Assembly (NCBI GenBank): GCA_946479985.1
Contig: CAMLIF010000044.1
Span: 1 to 27,617, forward strand
DNA from: an uncultured Flavobacteriales bacterium
Lineage (GTDB): Bacteria > Bacteroidota > Bacteroidia > Flavobacteriales > Crocinitomicaceae
Length of the DNA: 27,617 nt
Direction: 5' to 3'
Shown: positions 1 through 6,432 of the stretch, piece after piece
Layout: each line of letters opens with the position of its first letter
Position numbering within the stretch: the stretch's first letter is position 1
The notes under the pieces: model-generated
Databases searched by the model: none
Told to the model about the DNA's origin: nothing
The model's input: only the letters and a program-made list of their open reading frames with translations
Made by a program: the position numbers and the translations under genes

Positions 1-3
1 TAG

Positions 4-90
4 CGGATTAAGCTTAGTTTGGAAAGTGAATACAATATGTTTGCGGACGTGTTGTTTACTGCTGATTTATGGGCAATGATCGCCACATAG
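4..90 (+). other. Possible 3' remnant of an upstream reading frame
   Basis: Frame 1 is open from position 4 to a TAG at 88-90 and encodes 28 residues of ordinary-looking protein (ending in ADLWAMIAT). The frame also has a TAG at 1-3, so a gene entering from the left in this frame would have stopped there. It is either chance or the tail of a decayed gene. I do not recognise the peptide. A weak terminator-like hairpin follows at 153-172. Confidence 0.15.
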
Positions 91-152
91 TACAGTTGAA
101 CATGCACATCAAAAATGAAACTTCAAAAAATGAAGAAATCAAAGGGTAGGGT

Positions 153-172
153 AAAGGCTGTTTAAGCCTTTT
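153..172 (+). terminator. Weak terminator-like hairpin
   Basis: AAAGGCT (153-159) pairs with AGCCTTT (165-171) around a 5-nt loop and ends in four T residues (169-172). It could end transcription of a gene lying to the left of the window. The T tract is short, so this is tentative. Confidence 0.4.
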
Positions 173-308
173 CGTGAGAAAAATAAATGGGGACAATTAA
201 TGGTTGATATTATCCAATGAATAGTTTGAGTAAGAGTATTTTACATAGGCAATGTTTTTTCTTTGATTGATGGAAACTACCTACTAATGAACAGACTAAC
301 AAGCTTTA

Positions 309-322
309 ATGACGAAGGTCAT
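309..322. promoter_or_regulatory. Dyad ATGAC-N4-GTCAT, copy 1
   Basis: A perfect 5-bp inverted repeat, ATGAC-GAAG-GTCAT. A near-identical site lies about 75 bp downstream. Dyads with TGA and TCA half-sites resemble the operators of Crp/Fnr-family regulators. No gene start lies close by, so the regulated transcript is unknown and the regulator assignment is inference. Confidence 0.35.
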
Positions 323-383
323 ATTTATACTTAAACCAGTGAAACTAAATGAGTTGATAATGACTTGTTTAATTTTTAAATAC

Positions 384-396
384 TGACGAAAGTCAT
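384..396. promoter_or_regulatory. Dyad TGAC-N4-GTCA, copy 2
   Basis: TGAC-GAAA-GTCA followed by T. It shares the GAAR spacer and the following ATATTT with the copy at 309-322. Repetition of both the half-sites and the spacer suggests a binding site or a small duplicated element rather than chance. Confidence 0.35.
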
Positions 397-799
397 ATTT
401 GGGAAACATCCGTTTTTGTTTGATAAATCAACTAAATGAACTATTCGCCAGTGTAGTATTACCTGTTAGCGGCTTCTTGCAGAACGATATTTTTGGCATT
501 AATTTCTATTCGCAGTATATTCGGAAAAGTGACGAATGAAGAGAAGTGTTGCATAAATTTTTGGTAGAACATTCCTGGTGTATTTATGCAGATCTCATAT
601 TGAACCAAAAGATTCTACATGATATTTGCTCTCATTTACAAGATTTTAGATTGATATCGCAGAAAAAAATCAAAAAAAATGAGGCTAGATTTGAATTTCT
701 TAAGAAAATAGCTACTTTTGTATCCCCAACGGGAAAGAATTGATCGAAATTCTTTTAAATTGAAATAGATTGTAATAGTACCTGGTACTTTATAATTAT

Positions 800-881
800 G
801 CGGATGTGGTGAAATTGGTAGACATGCTAGACTTAGGATCTAGTGCCGAGAGGCGTGCGGGTTCGAGTCCCTCCATCCGCA
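800..881 (+). tRNA. tRNA-Leu (anticodon UAG)
   Basis: A class II tRNA cloverleaf. Acceptor arm GCGGATG (800-806) pairs with CATCCGC (874-880), with discriminator A881. The anticodon stem CTAGA/TCTAG (827-831/839-843) holds loop CTTAGGA with anticodon TAG at 834-836, which reads CUN leucine codons, mainly CUA. The T arm contains GGTTCGAGTCC, and there is a long variable arm (TGCCGAGAGGCG) as expected for leucine. The 3' CCA is not encoded and must be added by nucleotidyltransferase. The gene sits directly before the trigger factor gene. Confidence 0.96.
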
Positions 882-883
882 CT

Positions 884-917
884 AAAATGGTCTCTCAATA
901 AATGAAGACCATTTTTT
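884..917 (+). terminator. Hairpin terminator between tRNA-Leu and tig
   Basis: AAAATGGTCT (884-893) pairs with AGACCATTTT (906-915) and ends in a T run to 917. This is a strong intrinsic-terminator shape directly after the tRNA. Only 25 nt separate it from the trigger factor ATG, leaving little room for an independent tig promoter after the hairpin, so some read-through or processing is possible. Confidence 0.75.
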
Positions 918-942
918 GTTTAAACAAATTAAGAAAAGCAGA

Positions 943-2298
943 ATGAACGTAGTACGTCAAGATGTGAATGCAGAAACAGGTTTATTAACCGTAACAGTTT
1001 CTCCAGCAGATTACCAGGGAAAAGTAAATGCTTCTTTGGAAAAATACCGCAAGCAAGCTAAAATTCCCGGATTCCGTCCCGGAAAAGTTCCAATGGGATT
1101 AATTCAAAAGCAATACGGTAGAGCAATTCTTGCTGAAGAAATGAACAAACTGGTTTCCGATGCGCTTTATGGGTTTATTCAGGAAAACAAATTGGAAATT
1201 TTAGGAAACCCGATTCCTAAAGAAGGAACTGAAGTAAAAGGTGACTTTGAAAATCCGGGAGATTTTGAATTCATCTACGAGATCGGGTTTGCCCCGGCTA
1301 TAGAACTGAATTCGCTTGCCAAATCAAAATACGATTACGTTAAAGTAAAAATCGACAAATCTTTAGTTGACAAACAACTGGAAGATATTCGTCGCCGTTA
1401 CGGGAAATTAATCTCTACCGATGAGGTTGGTGAAACAGATATGATCTTAGCTCAATTTGTTGAGTTGAACGAAGACGGTTCTATCAAAGAAGGTGGAATT
1501 ATGCATTCTTCTACAACTTCAATGGAGTTTGTTGAAGACAAAGCCGTAAAGAAATCATTAGTAGGAAAGAAAATCGGCGACCAGGTAGTTGTAAATGCAT
1601 CTGCACTTTCTAAAGGACCTAAGGACAAAGCGGCAATGCTTGGAATTAAGGAAGATGAAATCGATCAGCATACAGATTCATATAAAATGACTATCAATGA
1701 TATCAAGCGCATGGAAATGGCTGACTTGAATCAGGAGTTATTTGATAAATTATTCGGTGAAGGAGCAGTTGATTCTGAAAAAGCATTGCGTGAACGTATG
1801 TCTAACGACTTAGAGCAAATGTTCGCAAATGATTCCGACCGTTTATTAACTCGTGCTGTTTACCGTGATTTGGTGGATAATACGCCGGTTGCTTTACCTA
1901 ACGAGTTCTTAAAGCGTTGGATCCAATTGTCGAACGATAAGCCAATTTCAAAAGAACAGGTTGAACAGGATTACGACAGCTACTCGAAAGATTTGAAATG
2001 GCAATTGATCCAGGGACATATCTTCAAAGCAAACGATATTAAATTAGACCAGGCAGAAGTAATTGAATACACAAAAGGATTGGTTGCCAATCAATTTGCT
2101 CAATACGGAATTCCTGCTCCGGGCGATGAAGAATTGACAAAATCTGCTATGCAGGCTTTATCAAACAGAGAAGAAGCAAACCGTATCTACGATATGATGG
2201 CTGAAGCGAAATTGATGAACTTCTTTAAATCAACAGTGAAGTTGAATACAAAAGAAGTTTCTTACGACGAGTTTATTGAAATGGCTAACGCACAATAA
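943..2298 (+). CDS. tig: Trigger factor (ribosome-associated chaperone)
   Basis: Trigger factor binds near the ribosomal exit tunnel and shields nascent chains in the cytoplasm. The N-terminal ribosome-binding domain is clear, with the signature GFRPGKVP at residues 43-50. The middle, PPIase-like region is poorly conserved and the C-terminal half is the helical chaperone arm; the 451-residue length is normal for the family. I chose the ATG at 943 because the protein then starts MNVVRQDVNAETG, as family members do. An extension to the TTG at 916 would lie in the T tract of the upstream hairpin. The gene follows tRNA-Leu closely and ends just before a terminator shared with the convergent gene. 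Confidence 0.95.
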   Translation: MNVVRQDVNAETGLLTVTVSPADYQGKVNASLEKYRKQAKIPGFRPGKVPMGLIQKQYGRAILAEEMNKLVSDALYGFIQENKLEILGNPIPKEGTEVKGDFENPGDFEFIYEIGFAPAIELNSLAKSKYDYVKVKIDKSLVDKQLEDIRRRYGKLISTDEVGETDMILAQFVELNEDGSIKEGGIMHSSTTSMEFVEDKAVKKSLVGKKIGDQVVVNASALSKGPKDKAAMLGIKEDEIDQHTDSYKMTINDIKRMEMADLNQELFDKLFGEGAVDSEKALRERMSNDLEQMFANDSDRLLTRAVYRDLVDNTPVALPNEFLKRWIQLSNDKPISKEQVEQDYDSYSKDLKWQLIQGHIFKANDIKLDQAEVIEYTKGLVANQFAQYGIPAPGDEELTKSAMQALSNREEANRIYDMMAEAKLMNFFKSTVKLNTKEVSYDEFIEMANAQ

Positions 2299-2318
2299 AC
2301 AAATCACTATACATTTTG

Positions 2319-2348
2319 AAAAGGGGATTCGTAAGAGTTCCCTTTTTT
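2319..2348. terminator. Terminator at the tig / membrane-protein convergence
   Basis: AAAAGGGGA pairs with TTCCCTTTT (one G-T pair) around a short loop, with a T run on the plus strand and a shorter one on the minus strand. It lies 21 bp after the tig stop and about 70 bp past the end of the leftward gene, so it may serve both. Confidence 0.7.
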
Positions 2349-2415
2349 GTTTGGCGCAGGATTTCCTATCTAAATCGGCGGACAGGCATGAGATCCTCCG
2401 TTGCAGTATCTTCGT

Positions 2416-2898
2416 TTAGTCATTCGTTTTGTTCATATCGATTTCGGATTTCACTCCATTTACACGAATTTCCGCATGGCGTATTTCACCTCCGGAAGTA
2501 CCTGTTTGTTTCGCGAAGAATAACACAACGAAAGAAAAAGCTAATACAATCAAGCTTGTTGGCTTGGAAAGTCTTTTTTGTTTCCAGCTGAACCAAAGAG
2601 ATAGCAGGGAAATCAATCCCAAACCATAAGAGAATAAGGCAAAAAGTTCGGCTTTTTCCTCATGCTCGTGGATAAAATGTCCTGATACGTCTTTGATCTC
2701 TTCAACTACCTCTTCTGCTCCTTCACCACTTGACATAGCCAGAACAGTAGAAATAGAACCTAAAATAAAAACAAAATAGCCGGTTCGCTTAATTGCCTCC
2801 GAACGGAAAATCAATCCTGTTATTAAAACAATTGCGCCAACCAGAGGAAAAATAATTGGCAAATGATTTACAACCAGATGAAAATGAACATCATTCAT
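2416..2898 (-). CDS. Histidine-rich membrane protein, DUF2231-like
   Basis: A 160-residue integral membrane protein with about four hydrophobic segments (roughly residues 14-31, 40-55, 84-104 and 114-130). It opens with a conserved-looking HxH...NHLP motif (His5, His7, His12) and has a loop cluster GHFIHEHEE (His74, His77, His79). The pattern recalls DUF2231-type predicted membrane proteins, in which intramembrane histidines may bind heme or metal; that role is inference. It lies 18 bp downstream of the VIT-family transporter on the same strand, so the two are probably one operon. The C-terminal tail is polar. Function unknown. Confidence 0.75.
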   Translation of the reverse strand: MNDVHFHLVVNHLPIIFPLVGAIVLITGLIFRSEAIKRTGYFVFILGSISTVLAMSSGEGAEEVVEEIKDVSGHFIHEHEEKAELFALFSYGLGLISLLSLWFSWKQKRLSKPTSLIVLAFSFVVLFFAKQTGTSGGEIRHAEIRVNGVKSEIDMNKTND

Positions 2899-2916
2899 AT
2901 CGCTTTTTTTAATTTA

Positions 2917-3639
2917 TTAAACATTCACTCCAAAAAGATAACCTACCAGTGCTGATAATCCCATTGCCAAAGTTCCCCAAACAGTTATCCTCAGCACAGC
3001 CTTCGAAACTTTTGAACCACCTGTTTTGGCAGAAATAATCCCCAGAAAGGCAAGGAATAAAATAGTAAAACCATACAGCCAATATTCCATTACCTGAACC
3101 GGAGCGAACAAAACAACCAGAAGCGGTAATGCCCCTCCAATTGAAAATGCACCACAAGAAGCCATTGCTGCCTGTATTGGTTTTGCCTGGCTTACTTCAT
3201 TTATACCCAGTTCATCTCTTACGTGTGCATCCAGAGCATTGTGCTCTGTCAATTCAATAGCAACCTGCATAGCCGTTTCCTTGTTCAATCCTCTCTTTTC
3301 GTAAATCTGAGCCAAAATGTTCAATTCCTGCTCCGGCATTTCTTTTAGCTCTTGAATTTCCCGTTCAATATCGGCCTTTTCCGTATCCGTTTGAGAGCTC
3401 ACGGAAACATATTCACCTGCAGCCATTGATAATGCTCCCGCTACTAAACCTGCAACGGTTGCCAGAACAATCGGTTCTCTTGAGTTACTAGCTGTTGCAA
3501 TTCCTATGGCAAGACTGGATAATGAAATAATCCCATCATTCGCACCCAAAACAGTTGCTCTTAACCAGTTACTACGATGAATAAAGTGATTATCTAAATA
3601 GTTATCAATTGTCAGTATTTCAGGTTTGTCTTTTTTCAT
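2917..3639 (-). CDS. VIT1/CCC1 family Fe/Mn transporter
   Basis: A 240-residue member of the vacuolar iron transporter family, which moves Fe2+ or Mn2+ across membranes. The family pattern is clear: HRSNWLRATVLGANDGIIS at about residues 21-39, then GLVAGALSMAAGEYVSVSSQ near 84-103, a charged cytoplasmic helical stretch rich in Glu (about 104-150) that forms the metal-binding domain in characterised members, and three hydrophobic helices to the end. Length is typical. It is the first gene of a leftward pair with the His-rich membrane protein. I found no clear -7 box in the long upstream region. The metal specificity cannot be read from sequence. Confidence 0.92.
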   Translation of the reverse strand: MKKDKPEILTIDNYLDNHFIHRSNWLRATVLGANDGIISLSSLAIGIATASNSREPIVLATVAGLVAGALSMAAGEYVSVSSQTDTEKADIEREIQELKEMPEQELNILAQIYEKRGLNKETAMQVAIELTEHNALDAHVRDELGINEVSQAKPIQAAMASCGAFSIGGALPLLVVLFAPVQVMEYWLYGFTILFLAFLGIISAKTGGSKVSKAVLRITVWGTLAMGLSALVGYLFGVNV

Positions 3640-4024
3640 AGTTTATGCAAATTCAACAGTGAAAGTGTTACTCGAGAATAATTAGTACGCTTATCTTAGA
3701 TTAAGTTTAAACCGGGAAAAGGAATTTAATATACAAGGATATTCAGAATCAATTATGTTTCCAATGATATATATCAGCTAATTGAAAATATTCATTACTT
3801 GCTTTTCCAACTTCAGGAGCATTGTGCGTTTAGATTTATTCTTCGGCAGCTTTTCATTCAATCCTAATCTGGTTCATGCATAATACTGAAGCATTTATTC
3901 GTTTCATCACATTGAATTTTTTGTGTCCGAAGTTCATGATTCTACAAGATAAATCATGCCACTACAAATCCACTTCCGGCATACTTGCTTTTATCTCCTC
4001 AACGCTCGGTTAAATTCTCCCTTT
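3640..4024. other. Gene-free region upstream of the VIT gene
   Basis: About 385 AT-rich bases with no credible reading frame. It must contain the leftward promoter of the VIT-family gene, but I see no TAnnTTTG match close to its start. The region leads directly into the 21-bp repeat array. Confidence 0.45.
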
Positions 4025-4486
4025 CCGGAGTGAAGTGTAACATCTTTAGATCGACGAGAAACTTCTTTAGAACTTCCCGTCACTCTTTTAGAATGCCGCG
4101 TCCCGTTTTCGGATTGAATGGTTCATGTCTTAGAATGCTGTGTCACGTTCTTAGAACCTCGCGATCGGCTCTTAGAATGCCTTGTCACATCTTTAGAATC
4201 CCGCGATCAACTCTTAGAACACCGCGAAACTTCTTTAGAACGTCCCGTCACTCCTTTAGAATGCCTCGTCACATCCTTAGAACTCCGTGATCATCTCTTA
4301 GAACACCGCGAAACATCTTTGGAAAGCCACGTAACGCTTTTAGATTGAAGCGTTCAGGTCTTAGAATGCCGTGTCACGTCCTTAGAACCTCGCGATCAAC
4401 TCTTAGAATGTGTTGTCACGTCTTTAGATTGAAGCGTTCCGTTCTCAGCATGCCGCGTCACGCCCTTAGAATGAGTTGTCACGTTT
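4025..4486. repeat. Minisatellite: 22 units of 21 bp
   Basis: Twenty-two consecutive units, each exactly 21 bp and in perfect register (starts at 4025 + 21n, last at 4466) with no insertion or deletion. Most units begin TTAGAA or TTAGAT. The middle often reads CCGCG or TGCCGTGTCAC, and the end is a pyrimidine-rich TC/CT. Four unit classes recur, with middles TGCCGTGTCACG, CCTCGCGATCAA, CACCGCGAAAC and TTGAAGCGTTC, and they occur in repeated orders such as class 1 - class 2 - class 1. This suggests growth by block duplication. All six frames contain stops somewhere in the array. It lies downstream of the leftward secreted-protein gene and upstream of the leftward VIT gene. Confidence 0.93.
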
Positions 4487-4571
4487 GACAGCGGATCAAT
4501 TTTCCTGCTTTTCGAACGTATCTTTTGGCTTTGCGAATGCGGAGAAACGTTGGTTATTTAGTTTTCCAGCG

Positions 4572-6275
4572 TTACTCAAGTTTTCGTAGGAATAAGTATT
4601 CTCCGTTTTCTTTTGGAAGTACTTTGAGATCCCAGAAGGCTTCGTTGTTATAAGTGTCGTATCCGTAATTCCAATTACAAATGCGTTCCAACTGATCCAT
4701 GACCAGTGAACTGTAATAATTAGGGTCCAGAGGTTCTTCCGGTTTGAAGTATGTCCATTCATAGACTTCATAAGACAAGTTTTCATTCGATAAGAAAAGG
4801 TAGTAAACCAATTTCTTTTTGCCATTGGTCAGGATTTGAACAGTTGGCACCAGAACTTGTTTCTGGTGATCGGGAAAAATCAATAAATTCTCTGAAGGAT
4901 GCGGAGATTCAAAGGATTTTATATTGTTTTTACCTCTACTTCGTTCATAGAATGTTTCAATATTCCGGTCAAAAAATGTAGTGGCAAACAACTCGTTTCT
5001 TTCATCCATTTCATCCTTTAGCTGGTCAGCTATAATTTCAGGTATTCCGAAATATTGTTTGTTTAATTCATCTTCTTCTTCATAGCGCTCTATGCTAATT
5101 TTACATATTTCTTTGTCGTGGGCGCTTGCATTCGGATCTGCCAAATGCTTTCTCATTATTTCAACTTCCTCACGATTTTTTTCCATCTGCGATTCTACTA
5201 CTTCAAATGTATTCTGCTGCCAGTATTCGGGGTTTTCTGAAGTTGTATGATTGATAAAATAGTCGTTCGACAATTCCTGCATCATAAATTCTAATTTCGC
5301 ATCATCCAGCGTTTCAGCAGAAAAAAAAGTGTTGGCACTTCCATCAATATACCATTGGTTGTTGTATAGAATTCCATCTAACCGTTTTGCATCGAATTTG
5401 AAATATTCATTGTCTTCCACCTCGACAATGGCTAAAAAAGTGAATTTTGTGCTATCGGCGTTAAAGAGCTGGAAGTAAATAGAAGCCGGATATACTTCCC
5501 ATTCATTTAAGTCAAGTGACTTCTGAAAAAAATCGGATTTCACCTGCTTTCCATTCATTTTGGATAAAAGAATCTCTTCCTGAGCCTTGCTTATTGATTC
5601 AATATTCTTATTACTTTCAAGATGTTTGGCTATTGCTTGAATTAGTCCTTGCTCGGCATTTGCATGAGCGTTACTGATGCAGCAGAATATGGAGCCGTCA
5701 GAACAAGTATATTCAAACCCGTTATTCTCGCTGGTCCCGATTGATGTTTTATTGAATATGATTGAATCTGATCCCGCGTCATAAACTTCATAAGTTATTT
5801 CAGCCATTTTTTTATTTGACTTACTGTAAAGCTTCACCGATTTCGGATTTACTATAAATTGTATTTGGTTTCGTTTAGCAATTGAACGATATGAATCTAA
5901 TAGTCCGTCACATCTTTGAGTATCAATCAAAATCAGAGTTGTTTTGAATGCCTGGAAGAATCTGTATCCGAGCATCTCATAAGCCAGATGACTTGGATAG
6001 CGCTCGAGAGTCATGTTTTTCAGGAAGTTTATTTCAGAATAGACAGAAGATTTTACATTTTCAGTTCTGATTTCAAACGCAGCTTCTTTAGAGTATTCTT
6101 CTTTTTTTAAAGCTTCGTTTTTGCAATTTTCGATTAGCTTTATTTCTTCCTTTTTCAGGTCCAGACCAGATGTGGTACTGTACGGGGAAATAACCAGGAT
6201 ACCAGGATAATTGTTTTGACCGTAACTATTCAAATAGATGAATAGGAGCAGGGTGCAAAGAAGATTTTTTTTCAT
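4572..6275 (-). CDS. Secreted orphan protein, function unknown
   Basis: A 567-residue protein with an N-terminal signal peptide (Lys-Lys, then a leucine-rich core, ending near YGQ at residue 20), so it is exported to the periplasm or beyond. I recognise no family. The middle is acidic and helix-rich (about 330-420, with many Glu, Lys and Asn). A CSDGSIFCC cluster lies near residues 191-199 and a second hydrophobic N-terminal half-domain spans about 80-160. There is no T9SS sorting domain and no obvious lipobox. It is probably monocistronic: a -7 box (TAAATTTG) lies just upstream, and the 21-bp array follows 85 bp after the stop. Confidence 0.8.
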   Translation of the reverse strand: MKKNLLCTLLLFIYLNSYGQNNYPGILVISPYSTTSGLDLKKEEIKLIENCKNEALKKEEYSKEAAFEIRTENVKSSVYSEINFLKNMTLERYPSHLAYEMLGYRFFQAFKTTLILIDTQRCDGLLDSYRSIAKRNQIQFIVNPKSVKLYSKSNKKMAEITYEVYDAGSDSIIFNKTSIGTSENNGFEYTCSDGSIFCCISNAHANAEQGLIQAIAKHLESNKNIESISKAQEEILLSKMNGKQVKSDFFQKSLDLNEWEVYPASIYFQLFNADSTKFTFLAIVEVEDNEYFKFDAKRLDGILYNNQWYIDGSANTFFSAETLDDAKLEFMMQELSNDYFINHTTSENPEYWQQNTFEVVESQMEKNREEVEIMRKHLADPNASAHDKEICKISIERYEEEDELNKQYFGIPEIIADQLKDEMDERNELFATTFFDRNIETFYERSRGKNNIKSFESPHPSENLLIFPDHQKQVLVPTVQILTNGKKKLVYYLFLSNENLSYEVYEWTYFKPEEPLDPNYYSSLVMDQLERICNWNYGYDTYNNEAFWDLKVLPKENGEYLFLRKLE

Positions 6276-6294
6276 TTAGATGATTCTATGAATC

Positions 6295-6302
6295 CAAATT
6301 TA
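6295..6302 (-). promoter_or_regulatory. -7 box TAAATTTG of the secreted orphan gene
   Basis: Reads TAAATTTG on the minus strand, an exact match to the Bacteroidota TAnnTTTG -7 consensus, 19 bp before the ATG at 6275. No TTG is visible at the usual -33 distance, so only the -7 element is supported. Confidence 0.5.
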
Positions 6303-6406
6303 AAAAAGAAAAATGATTCAGGAAGTTAAACTCTCTGAGCTTTCATCCTCGCTCTAACTCAGATTAAGGTCTTTCCACTTTCCACTTTCAGATTTCCTCT
6401 CCTCTC

Positions 6407-6429
6407 ATAGCGATCGAAAGATCTGCTAT
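6407..6429 (-). other. Hairpin just after the DUF5686 gene stop
   Basis: ATAGC-GATC pairs with GATC-(T)-GCTAT around GAAA, with one bulge. It begins 4 bp past the stop of the leftward gene. It lacks a T tract, so it may be a 3' stabilising structure rather than an intrinsic terminator. Confidence 0.3.
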
Positions 6430-6432
6430 CGG

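Larger units (their letters stand above)
173..799. other. Long non-coding stretch before the tRNA
   Basis: About 630 AT-rich bases with no recognisable gene. The only longer reading frame (546-743, GTG start, 65 codons) looks like no family I know. The stretch contains two ATGAC/GTCAT-type dyads near 309-322 and 384-396 and a 13-bp palindrome just before the tRNA (777-789). Confidence 0.5.

Noticed and set aside
546..743. 65-codon reading frame with GTG start
   Set aside because: AT-rich, Lys/Phe-heavy sequence with no recognisable family and no promoter box; it could be real but is not supported.
916..942. Upstream TTG start for trigger factor
   Set aside because: It falls in the T tract of the terminator hairpin; the family N-terminus begins at the ATG at 943.
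3985..4290. 101-codon reading frame over the 21-bp repeats
   Set aside because: The frame is open only because the period is a multiple of three; the low-complexity product is rich in Arg, Phe and Ser.
4025..4486. CRISPR array
   Set aside because: Units are contiguous and degenerate with no unique spacers, and there are no cas genes nearby.
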